Assembly (NCBI GenBank): GCA_036365145.1
Contig: JAEOAD010000018.1
Coordinates: 7,954,001 to 8,018,000 of the forward strand
Source of the DNA: Orientallactaga sibirica
Taxonomy: Eukaryota > Chordata > Mammalia > Rodentia > Dipodidae
Reading direction: 5' to 3'
DNA: 64,000 bases
Both the position numbers and the translations under genes were made by a program. The notes below the pieces were generated by a model that ran no database searches, had not been told where the DNA came from, and worked only from the letters and a program-made list of their open reading frames with translations. Shown here one piece after another: positions 24,203 to 34,633 of the stretch (positions within the stretch are counted from its first letter, which is position 1; the number at the start of each line of letters is the position of its first letter).

Positions 24203-24405
24203 ATTTATTTTATTCTATTTATGAGAGAGAGAGAAAGAGGCAGACACAGAGAGAGATGGGCATGCCAGGACTTCTAGCCACTGCAAATGAACTCCAGACT
24301 CATGTTCCCCTTTGTGCATCTGGTTTACATTGGTACCGTGGAATTGAATCTGGTTCTTAGGCTTTGCAGACAAATTCCTTAACTGCTAAGTCATCTCTAC
24401 AGCCC
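24203..24405 (-). repeat. DIP-type tRNA SINE
   Basis: Antisense copy ending AGTCATCTCTACAGCCC. Direct repeat AGAATGCTTG at 24193-24202 and 24406-24415. Confidence 0.92.
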
Positions 24406-24435
24406 AGAATGCTTGCTTTTTAAAAATGGCTATGT

Positions 24436-24658
24436 GGGGCTGCACAGATGGCTTAGCAGTTAAGGCGCTTGCCTGCAAAGCCTAAGGGCCATGTTCAACT
24501 CTCCAGATCCCACTCAAGCCAGACACACAAAGGTGAAGCAAGCACAAGATTACAAATGCCCAGTAGGTGGCACAAGCATCTGAAGTTTGATTGTGGTGGC
24601 TGAGGCCCTGGCATGCCAATTCTCTCTCTCTCACTCTCTCTCTAAAAACAAATTTTTA
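24436..24658 (+). repeat. DIP-type tRNA SINE, 'aaaggtgaagcaagc' subtype
   Basis: Head GGGGCTGCACAGATGGCTTA, with a distinctive middle (gccagacacacaaaggtgaa, gcccagtaggtggcacaagc) shared only with the copy at 39256-39512. Confidence 0.9.
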
Positions 24659-24702
24659 AAAATTAATGACTCTGTAAATTGTTGAGTTTTATTAAAAATT
24701 TT

Positions 24703-24952
24703 GGGGCTGGAGAGATGGCTTAGCGGTTAAAGTGCCTGCCTCCTAAGCCTAAGAACGCTGGTTCCAATCTCCAGGTCCCACGTTTAGCCAGATGCAAAGT
24801 GATGCAAGGGCGCAATGCCACACTTGACCACAAGGGGACACACACATCTAGATTTCATTTGCAGCAGCTGAAAGGCTGCTGGAGCGCCCATCTCTATCTG
24901 TCTTCCTCTCCCCCTCTCTCTGTGTCTCTCTGTGTCTCTCTCCAAAAAAAAA
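24703..24952 (+). repeat. DIP-type tRNA SINE, long subtype
   Basis: GGGGCTGGAGAGATGGCTTAG head, GACCACAAGGGGACACACAC, CT-rich region with 'tgtgtctctctcc' and an A tail. Confidence 0.95.
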
Positions 24953-25099
24953 TTGACTTGGAAAGCACTTGGTTACACAACAGAACTAAATGGTAAAACC
25001 CTATTGATATAACCCAGGCTGTAGTCACAGGACGTTGAGAAATCAAGCTGTAATGGAGATGGAAGCCAGCTCTCCTGGCTAGCTATCATAGTGCTAGAA

Positions 25100-25292
25100 A
25101 GCACTATACAAGCTGCCAGGGATGATAACTCCATGGTTAAAAGGGCTTGCTTTGAAAGCCTGTTGGCCCTGGCAAAATTTTCCAGTACCCATGAAAAGAC
25201 AGAAACACATACATCTGGATATTTTTCCCAGTGACAAGATGCCCTGGTGTGCCCATCCTTTCTCCCTCTCTTTCTCTCAAATAAGTATATAA
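25100..25292 (+). repeat. DIP-type tRNA SINE, diverged
   Basis: Decayed copy: 'gggcttgctttgaaagcctg', then 'ctggtgtgcccatcc' and a CT-rich stretch with an AAATAAGTAT tail. Confidence 0.75.
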
Positions 25293-25864
25293 TATATTGC
25301 TTAAAAGTCACCTGCAGTGTAAACAAAGAGTGTATCCTGTAGGCTACAAAATCAACCAGCTAGGCAAAATATACCCACCAGTACAATAGTGGCACATAGG
25401 TCATGGAGGTAACCAACTGCTCTAATTGAATGTGAGGTTCACACAATGGGAGGAAATTTATACCTGGTACTGAGAAGCAAATCAGAAAGAAAGGTAATAG
25501 ACCGTAGAGGGGTGCTTCCATTGTTCTTTGGCTAAAAAGCGAGGGCATCAAAAAATCTTCTAAATATCTGTTTATCCCCTATGATCCATGGCTACTCTTA
25601 CTCTGGACTACAGAATCTGCCTTTTACAGATAGTGGTAAATACAAGGGAGACCAAAGACACATCAGAATGACAAGAAAGGAAAGCCAACTGCCTAGCATG
25701 AGACAAGCCATCTCTATGACACCTACCAAAGTCCAGGAAATAGTACAGAGGAAGTTTCAGATTAAATATGAGTGCTGAACTCACTGCTAGCATGAGAACC
25801 ATCCCCTCCCCCCCCAAAAAAATATGGCAGTTGACACCAAAGAGAGTCAAAACTCATCGAAGCA

Positions 25865-26025
25865 AGATGGGTATGATGGCACACGCCTTTAATCCCAGCA
25901 CTCGGGAGGCAGAAGTAGGAGGATCACCGTGAGTTTGAGGCCATCCTGAGACTACATAGTAAATTCCAGGTCAGCCTGGACTAGAGTGAAACCCTTTTTT
26001 GAAAAACTAAAAATTAAAATTAAAA
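25865..26025 (+). repeat. B1 SINE with target duplication
   Basis: GATGGGTATGATGGCACACG start and usual B1 blocks. Direct repeat AACTCATCRAAGCA at 25851-25864 and 26026-26039 places it inside the L1 3' UTR. Confidence 0.95.
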
Positions 26026-26346
26026 AACTCATCAAAGCAGAAAATCAGAGGCTGCCATGAATCCAACACAAAGGAGTTTATAACACACCCTCCAAGGCTC
26101 AAGGAACACTGCAGAGGAGGGGACAGAAAGAATGTAAGAGCCTAAGAGCTGCAGGGTGGGAAGGTGTACTCTGAAGCATTGCCCTCCCCATAGGGACTGA
26201 CTGGTACATTGTTGATCCCACAGTGATTACCTATAACCCAACTGAGGAGGGCCTTCTGTGGAATGGAGGTGGGAGAGAGGAGACATAAGAGTATAATCCA
26301 ATGGGAATGTGGCCAATTTTCAATATGTTCATATATTAAAGTTCCA

Positions 26347-26662
26347 GGGCTGGAGAGATGGCTTAGGGGTTAAGGAGCCTGCCTCCTAAGCCTAAAGAAC
26401 ACTGGTTCCAATCTCCAGCAGTTCCGATCACCAGTGGTTCCAATCTCCAGGTCCCACGTTTATCCAGATGCAAAGTGACACAAGGGCGCAATGCTGCACT
26501 TGACCACAAGGGGGCGCACACATCTGGATTTGGTTTGCAGCAGCTGAGACACTGCTGGCGTGCCCATCTCTGTCTTCCTCTCCCCCTCTCTCTGTCTCTC
26601 TCTGTGTGTCTCTCTCTGTGTCTCTCTCCAAAACAATAATAGAAAATAAAAAATAAAAAGTT
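26347..26662 (+). repeat. DIP-type tRNA SINE, long subtype with internal duplication
   Basis: Inserted at the very 3' end of the L1 3' UTR; direct repeat TTAAAGTTCCA at about 26337-26346 and 26663-26673. 'GGTTCCAATCTCCAG' occurs twice in its body, separated by a diverged third unit. Confidence 0.93.
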
Positions 26663-26679
26663 TTAAAGTTCCAATAAAA

Positions 26680-26838
26680 ATATTTTTTTAAATATTGGTT
26701 GAGTCAGGGTCTTGCTCTAGCTCAGGCTGGCCTTGGACTCACTATATAATTGCAGGCTGGCCTCAAACTCATGGCCATCCTTCTACTTCAGCCTCCTAAA
26801 TGCTGGGATTAAAATTGTACACCACCACACGTGGCAAA
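26680..26838 (-). repeat. B1 SINE, antisense
   Basis: Complement of B1: gagtcagggtcttgctctag, cctcctaaatgctgggatta, and closing accaccacacgtggc. Confidence 0.9.
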
Positions 26839-27360
26839 TGTTTGATTCATGTACCTATTTTTTACCTCCATACCCTTGGGTGATGCAAAAATTTCTCAGG
26901 TAAGAGAAGTCTCAATTGTAAGAACCTGAAGAGAAGCCCTGCCTTATAAGATATGAACAGAAAAGCATCATGGCTTAAAGCTTTTCAAAGTTGTCTCATT
27001 CAACTCTTCGAAAGGCAAGGGTGACCATGAAGGCTGGGGTAGAGATGGGCAGACTGAGCACATTCAGGAAGTATTTACAATTAAGTTAACAACAGCTAGT
27101 AGTAGATGAGCATAGTAAAAAAGAAATCTAAAAGTAACTCTAGAATGCTAGTTGGGTCAAGTGGGTAAATGCATTGCTGTTGACTAAGAAGAAGATGAGG
27201 AAGGAAGGGAAGGTTTAATGTTCTCTGATGGCTTTATTAAGAGTCTCATCTTTGGACAGATGTTAAGACTCCTTCTATATAGAGTAGCAGTCCTGTTTGT
27301 CTTTCTAGGCACAGAATCTTTGTTGTGCCCCATCGTTACAGGAAACATTTTTCCTGGGGA
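26839..27360. other. No feature seen
   Basis: Unique sequence. Confidence 0.5.
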
Positions 27361-27364
27361 GATA

Positions 27365-27960
27365 TGAATACATGTGTAGCCATCCCAGCTAGGGTTCAGA
27401 AACAGACCAAAATATGATTACATGAAAACCAGAGTAGGGTGAAGAATTGCTTACAGGAGCATGGATAACTCAAACACAGTTGCATCACCAAAAAGCCTAG
27501 ACCAGCATAGGTAGTGACTCGTGGAAGCTGCATCTCTCTAGCACACTGCAAAACCTACAGGCAGCTTGGCTTGTCCCAGTCTCTACACAGTACATGGCTT
27601 GCAGGCTGTTCAGCGGGGCAGGTGGGAGAGTCTCTTCCAAAGCACTTGTTTACCCTTTATATGTCTTTGGGGAGGGGTCTTGCAGCATTTTTTCTAGACT
27701 TGTTGACCTCTTGAGTCTCCTGAGCTTCCTTCCGCCCCTCAGGAGGGAATGTGTCAATTGTTACACAACACTGATCCAAGTCAGCTGGAAAAGAGTAGTT
27801 TACCACACCTATACCTTTGTGGAATAGTTGTGTGACCTCTTAGGTTTCAACTCTCCAAACTTGACCTCCTGAGCATCCCTCTTCCCTTAGGGAGGGGATG
27901 TTTCCATTTGGAGGCATTTGCTGTATAACACCAATAAACGCAAGATACTTCATTAATAGT
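27365..27960 (+). repeat. Old rodent dispersed repeat, class uncertain
   Basis: Blocks such as gcttacaggagcatggataa, gttgcatcaccaaaaagcc and cacagtacatggcttgcagg recall a common rodent repeat; the end carries caccaataaacgc. I cannot decide between LTR and L1 3' UTR. Confidence 0.4.
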
Positions 27961-29756
27961 GTATTCCTAGGGTAGAATTTCAGGTCTGTTGCTATCTCCA
28001 CAAGCCTTTGAATTTCTCAGAACTATAATTCTTTACCTTGCAAAATTGGAATCAACTTCCCTATACCATGGAATATTGCATTAAAATTAAGCATATATAG
28101 ATATATGAAAATACTTTGAAAGATATCTTCTGAGCAAATACAATTTATGTGAAAAGGTATCATTTTAATTCCATTTCATAAGGTAACATTCACAAGGATA
28201 GGGATTTGGTCCATCTTATTCAACATCTTAACAGCATCTAAAATAAATACATGGTAAGTGAATGAATAAATTATAGATCACTTATGGAGTGCAGGATTAG
28301 AGGTGATTAACATATTAATAATGATCCTCATAATACCATGAGGATAACTAGTTAGCTATGGCTACACTTCTTTCTTCCACATCTTCAAAGGTCCATTGCA
28401 GTCTAAATACACAGGAGATATACAGTGAAGGCCTAGTGAATGAAAATCTCTGTAAACTAGACAAGGAACCAATAGCAGCTGATTCCCAAACACTTCGTTC
28501 ACCAGACAACTATACCATCAATACTCTTGGCTAGTTCCTGCAATCTAACTGTATGAACATCTCATCTCTTAGATCTGACTTATTCTCGAATGTGCATCCA
28601 ATATGACTGAGAAGAGTATGCAGCAATAGATATTTGTGGCTTGAACAAACAAGCAAATTGATGAATGCATATTAAAACACATTGGGAAGATCATAAAGTA
28701 GAATTTGAAACTGGAAAAAAAAAATCATGTCCAACTATGTCACTCGAATTCCTGTACATGCATATATTATGGGATTTCAGGGACAGGGTTTTTTGCCCTT
28801 TGGTCTATGAATCCCAACTTTATATTCTTGTGAATTCCAACAAAGAATTGAGGAAACAGATTCTGAAAAAGTTAAATTATAAGGTTTATTTGGTAAAATT
28901 GGTACCAAGGGAAGGCCTGGAACAGTTACACCCACACACAGAAGGCAAGTCCTAAGAACCCATGTGAAAAGCTGAGTATGGGAGTGGAAGGAAAAAATGA
29001 AGTTTCTCCAGGGAAATTTGAAAAGGTCCAGAGCTTCATACACATGCACGCACACATGCACACATGTGCGCATGCACACACATGCACAAGAAGTGGAGCA
29101 CAAGGGTGTAAGCCTTTCCCTTTCACATTAGAAGGAAAGCTAAGAGATCAGTTTAGTAAAGATCCCGTAGCTTACAAAAGAGTAAAAATAATGAGAAAGA
29201 AGAAACTTCTCTTACTCCCATCCCAGGCAGGCTGGAATGGGGTAGGGCTTACCAGAACAGGGACCCCAAGGTTCAGGGATTAGGCAGAGAATAAGCAGCT
29301 GAGACAAAGATCCCCTTGTTCACATAGCAAGACTTTTTATAGCTTATTGGGGTGAGTTTTACCATCAGGCTCAGGTGAGTAAAGAAGAGAGCTGCTTGGG
29401 TTTTTTGGACTTACAGGGCTGGCCCAAAATGTGTCTGTATGTCAGATTGGGGAAGAGGTAGGGGGCAGTGTCACTAAGGGATGATAATGGATCAGATGCT
29501 AAATTCCAGTTTTGCCAAGGCAGGCAGGAGACATCTCTTTGTTCCCTCTTTTGGGGTCTTCCTAACTGACAACCTATCCAAAACTACCTTGCTCTTATTT
29601 CTCCCTCACATGGAGCCTTAAAATTTTTGAATGAGAAGATATTGAGTAAAGGAATGGTTGGGGGAGGGTTAATCAAAATCTAAGAGAGTATGAATAAGAC
29701 ATATAAAAACCTACTTTTTTGCACAATGGCACACCCAGAAGCCATAGATCATTACT
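27961..29756. other. No gene seen; CA/TG-alternating stretch
   Basis: 29038-29092 alternates purine and pyrimidine (CACATGCACGCACACATG type). A 96-codon open frame at 28665-28955 shows no recognisable domain. Confidence 0.5.
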
Positions 29757-30775
29757 AGAAAAATTTCAGTGCCAGGGATGGGATATCTTCCAGTGAGTTG
29801 TTGGCCAAGGAGGTCACTGATGCCCCCAAAGCATTACAAGCCATTGCCAAGGCTCTTGGTTTTCTACCAGGAGTAGATGGTAAGACCCTATTGCTGAAGA
29901 CTCCACATGCTTGGGCTGCAAGGTCACTGAGAAATGTTGCTGGAGGTGAGCTGAACACCACCTCCCTGTAGACCAACTGACAGAAATCTGGGAAAAGCTG
30001 CACTGCACACAGCTCTATGGGAGAGAGAGAATTCATCGGTAGAGATAAACAACAGTGGACACTGCAAATCTTAAGTTTGGCCAGCCAGGCAAAATGATCC
30101 AATAGTGCAATACAATGGTGCAATAGTGGCATATCTGTTATTAGGGAAACCAACAATGCTACAGGAAGGAATACATGTCTGATGCTGAAAACATATGACA
30201 GGGGAGGTCAAGAACCCTACGGCTGTAACACCTGCTGGTGTCTGGCTAAATGCATACATTATGCTCACCAAACTTACTGGTAAGCACTTCTCTTAATTTT
30301 TATACCCATATATTAATCCTACTCTCACTTTTGATTTAAAAAGCTTCTCTTTTCACATGACAGTGATCGCTGAGATGACTCAAAAGGCACCATACTGCTG
30401 AGAAGAAGTGACAGAGGAGTGCTCAGCACTGAAACATCTCTATCACACCTTCTAAGGTTCAGGGTCCATTGCAGAAGATGTGGCAGAGAGAATGTAAGAG
30501 CCAAAGGAAGAGTAGGACTCCTTACAATGCACTCTTCCAGAAACAAAATGATCTGAATACCCATGACCTCACAGTGCCTCATACTACCTACACAAGACCC
30601 TCATAATAGGAGGAAAAAGATGATGGCATCAAAATAAAATAGAGACTAATGGTGAGGGGGAGAATATGTTATGGAGAGTGGAGTTGCAAAAGGAAAGTGA
30701 GGGGGTAATTATAGTTTGTTGTCTATAATTATGGAAATTGTCAATATTTTTTTAAATTTTGAATGGTGTAATGGG
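29757..30775 (+). repeat. L1 3' UTR copy (Lx-like), plus strand
   Basis: Contains 'gtagatggtaagaccctatt', 'ggtgcaatagtggcatatct', 'agagaatgtaagagccaaag' and the AT-rich 3' end (aattatggaaattgtcaata). The most complete copy of this UTR here, useful as a yardstick for the others. Confidence 0.8.
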
Positions 30776-31170
30776 TGAAGATAAAAGAAATGAAGATTAC
30801 ATAGCATCAATTGCAGATGCTATCTGACAGCAACCATCTGCCTATACTTTCTCTGAACAGCATCTCTAGTTTTTCCTAAGTTAGCATTAGGGAATTCTAG
30901 TTCCAAAATGCAAGCCTTTTATCACCATATAGTTTGATAAGTTCAAAAATATGACTCTCCAAGACCCCACGCACAATTTACTTGTCCTAAGCTTTGATGC
31001 ACTTCTGACCATATTTCCTCATCTCAATATGGAGAATTTTCTCTTATGTGCCATTATATGTCATACTTATAATTATATTAGAAAAGTTCTTACTGCATAA
31101 AAGATGCATATATGATGATTATGAATGAAATATCATGATAACTATATTTCAAAAATAATTAAGCAGGTTA
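30776..31170. other. No feature seen
   Basis: AT-rich unique sequence. Confidence 0.5.
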
Positions 31171-31530
31171 TTACTCAACTTACTATTATTATTAACAAAT
31201 ACCTGAGGTTATCAAATTATATGGAGAAAAGGTTGGTTTTGGCTCACGGTTTTGGCTCACAGTTTTGGAGATTCTAGCCCATGAATAGTTGATCTCAAAA
31301 TCTCATAACCACAGTGGGAGCACATGGTAAAGCAAAGCCTCTCACCTCATAAACTAGCAGTAAACAAGACAGAGGCCAACTCTCACCATTTCCTTTAAGG
31401 GCATATCCCCAATAACCTAAGGACCTCAGTCCCTACCTCAAAAGATGCCACTTTCCAATAGCAGAACCCTGAAAAGCAAGTCTTTCAAAAATAAACCTTT
31501 GAGTGATATTCAAGATCCAAATTATATCTC
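31171..31530 (-). repeat. Old mammalian dispersed repeat, antisense
   Basis: ggttggttttggctcacggt, then ttaagggcatatccccaata and ttcaagatccaaattat follow the order of an old repeat seen in many mammals; family not assigned. The block 'ttttggctcac' is present twice. Confidence 0.45.
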
Positions 31531-31555
31531 CTTAGAAAAAAAAAAAAAAAAAACC

Positions 31556-31783
31556 ACAGCCTGAAGAGATGGCTTAGCGGTTAAGCACTTGCCTGTGAAG
31601 CCTAAAGACCCCAGTTCGAGGCTTGATACCCCAGGACCCACATAAGCCAGATGCACAAAGTGGTGCATGCATCTAGAGTTCACTTGCAGTGGCTGGAGGC
31701 CCTGGCATGCCCATTCTCTCTATGTATCTGCTTCTTTCTCTCTGTCTGTCACTCTCAAATAAATAAATAAATTTAGAAACAAA
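31556..31783 (+). repeat. DIP-type tRNA SINE
   Basis: Head CCTGAAGAGATGGCTTAGCG, 'cagttcgaggcttgatacc', GCATGCATCTAGAGTTCACT, CT-rich region, AAATAAATAAATAAA tail. Confidence 0.92.
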
Positions 31784-31980
31784 ACAAAAAGGAAAATGAT
31801 TATGAATGCTAACTAAATGAGAGTGTTTATCACGCAATTTCTATGCTAACAAATTATGATAAAAGTAAAAACACATCAAAAAGTCATTTAAAAAGGAATA
31901 CCAATCTGGAATGAACATTGATAAAATTAAATGATATTCACAGATATATTGTGGGTGCTCATGTATATTAATATATATTA

Positions 31981-33700
31981 TATGGGGCTCTGGTCAAGAT
32001 GGCATCCATGTAAACATGCCTCACCTGGCACAGAAGAAAAGGCATGATATTTAGGGTTCATGAGGGGTCAGTGGGAGGGCACAAAGGACCAAAGCAGGAA
32101 ATCCTCTGATTCCCATGCTCACAGGGGGCCACCAGGCCCCAATCCCCTCAAACTGCCACCTTAGCCATAGTCCCAGCCACAGGTTGCTCCTGAACTAGCT
32201 AAGTGGACCCAGGCCAGCAGGCCAGTGTTCCCCTGCCCTAGGTTCCCTCCACTGCCGAGCTCCACAAGCAAGCTCCATCACCCATGATGCCCCACCTCCT
32301 CCCTCACCCTTTGTGCATGCGAGAACCCCATTCACTCTCTCTCGGTCCACCACACCACCCCTCCACCCCCGCACCTGCAGGAACTCCACTAGCTTGGTCC
32401 CTACACCGCCCCCCACCTGTGCCTGCTGGAAATCCACTCACTCTTGCTCAGTCCCCTCGCTGCCACCCCCCACCACCTGTGGGCCAGGTGACTACACTCA
32501 CTCTGCCCCCTTGCTGCCCTGCACCACCCCCACCATCTGTGTGCATGGGAACTCCATTTGCTCCATCACCCTCGCTGCCCCACTCCCAATTGCCATTTGC
32601 TTGGGAACTACACTCGCTCCACCCCTTTGCTGCCACTCTGCCTTCACCCCCAGGTGTGGGAACTCCACTCATGAACTCCTTCCCCCCCCATTGCTGCCCC
32701 TCCTCCCCTTGCCTCCACTCTGCTCCCCAGGTACAGGACCACCACAAACCAGCTCCGTCCCCATTGCCACCATGGGCCCCCACCCCCAGGTGCAGGAACC
32801 CCACACACCAGCTCCATCCCCATTGCCTCCCCTCACCCCCACCATTGGGCGTGGGAACCCCACACTGGGCATGGGGACCACCAGTGCAAACACCACCCTC
32901 CTCATTGCCCCTTCTCTGCCCTCCCCCTGTGATGCAGACCCAGCCAAAAAGCTATTCTTCATCACTCCCTCCCCTTTGCTGCCACCCCACCTGGACCACC
33001 ACCATTGCCCCCCCACGTTCTTCACCTAACATGTAGCAATCCCATATCCCTGCCCTGCCTTGTCACAGGACCCTGAAACCCCAACCACTACCTGCAACAG
33101 ACCCACTGTCCCATCTCCTCAACCCTCAGCATCACAAAACTACCAGGCATTACAATACACGACCATCTGCAGCCCAGCCACACCACCAGTCTGTTTTGTC
33201 CCATTGTTCCCCACACCCTGCCCCTTGAGCCACCTAACACACACTCCCATACCCTGAACCACCAAGAACAAGCCTCTTCATCAGACCCTCAGACCCTCAC
33301 GGGTTCCTGCCTTCTGAGCAGGCAGGCCCCACTGCCATCAGAAGACTAATTGAAACAAACATAAAAGGGAACAATCATTGAAGACACTTCAAGGTAAACC
33401 ACAGCTTCCTGCTAAAGTTAACAAGATTCCTTCAAAGTGATGTGCAGAACATACCACAAAAGGAATAACAAAAAATCAAATGCAAGTAAATCCAACAAGA
33501 TTGCCCAGTCCCAAAATGGATGTCTGTAAACAAAACATAGAAGAGTAATAGGATCAGAACCCCAAATGAAGACATAAGCAATGCAACCCTGGCCAATTAA
33601 ATAGCAGAACATTCAGAAAATCAAAAAAGGTCCAATAATTGTATGAATGCTCTTCTCATGAGATTATACATAATAGAAAAGAATCAGGAAGGGCTTCAAA
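31981..33700 (+). promoter_or_regulatory. L1 5' UTR with GC-rich imperfect tandem units
   Basis: About 32280-33040 is C-rich with imperfect units built on CACCTG, 'ggaactccactc' and 'ctcgctgcc'. Stops are rare in several frames because of composition, giving proline-rich 250- and 238-codon frames that are not genes. The minus-strand L1 at 48.06-50.66 kb has a related but differently organised UTR. Confidence 0.8.
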
Positions 33701-33719
33701 GACAGTTAAATGACCTGAA

Positions 33720-34400
33720 GGAGAGCAAAAAAAAGAGGACTTCAATAACCAGCTGGCTAAGCTCAATGGAGACATAAATAAATGCAAGGATGAATTCCAA
33801 GAAGCACTTAAAAAAATCAGAAAATGATGTGAAAAAGAAACTCTACAGAGGGTTGGAAACTATATGTTTAAAAAATCAGTAGAAAATGCAAACCAAATTG
33901 AACAAGCCCAAAACTCTATAGAAGCTCACAGGAATGGAGTCAGCCATGTGGAGGATAGAAACTCAGAACTGTAAGTTCAAAAATTTTTGTGAACAGAACA
34001 TGAGGGAAATGTGGGATACCCATAATTTCCCAACATTAGGATCATGGGGATACCAGAAGGGGAAGAAATTCAGACCAAAGGAATTGAGAACTTATTCAAC
34101 AAAATTATTGAAGAAAACTTTCCCACTCTATCAAAAGAAAGTTATCAAGTTACAAGAAGCTTACAGAACTCCAAAAAGACTGGACCAAAGGACAAATTCT
34201 CCAAGACATATTATCATTAAAGCTCTAAATATTGATACCAAGGAGAAAGTCCTAAAACCAGCTAGGGAGAAACAACACATTACATATAAAGGTAACCCCA
34301 TCAGAATTACTTCAGACTTCTTGATGGAAACACTGAAAGCCAGAAAGGCCTGTAATGGAACACTGAAAAGTCTAACTTATGGCTTCCAACCCAAACTATA
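33720..34400 (+). pseudogene. L1 ORF1, degenerate
   Basis: ORF1 encodes the L1 RNA-binding chaperone. Frame-shifted pieces match the family: a coiled-coil-like lysine/glutamate-rich N-terminal part, then the RRM/CTD region around IMGIPEGEE and FSKTYYH. The only long open piece (33934-34401) runs in more than one original frame. Not translatable as a whole. Confidence 0.8.
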
Positions 34401-34633
34401 GCAAAAATATCCCTCATAATAGATGGTGAAAGAAAAAGCTTTCCATGATAAAACCCAGCTATACATCTATATGAACACAAACACAAATCTACAGAGAGTA
34501 CTTCAGGGAATTATCCACCCAGAAGAATCAAATGACCAACCTCAAGAGCCTACGAGAAGCAGATCACAATAACCAAACTCAGAAAAGGCACAAAAAATCT
34601 TCAAAGTCCAAAAAAACACCAAACTACCACAAC

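Larger units (their letters stand above)
25000..26337 (+). repeat. L1 3' UTR copy (Lx-like), plus strand
   Basis: Typical blocks: gtacaatagtggcacatagg, ggtaaccaactgctctaatt, gcagaggaggggacagaaag and a closing caatatgttcatatattaaa. Interrupted by an old SINE (25100-25292) and a B1 (25865-26025). Confidence 0.8.

Noticed and set aside
25000..26337. Repeated 'ggtaaccaactgctct' blocks as a novel gene family or regulatory array
   Set aside because: The same order at 29.8, 42.5, 60.8 and 62.0 kb shows that they are copies of a rodent L1 3' UTR.
32284..33036. Proline-rich 250- and 238-codon open frames
   Set aside because: Overlapping frames on both strands are all stop-poor because the L1 5' UTR is C-rich. 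No domain and wrong context for a gene.
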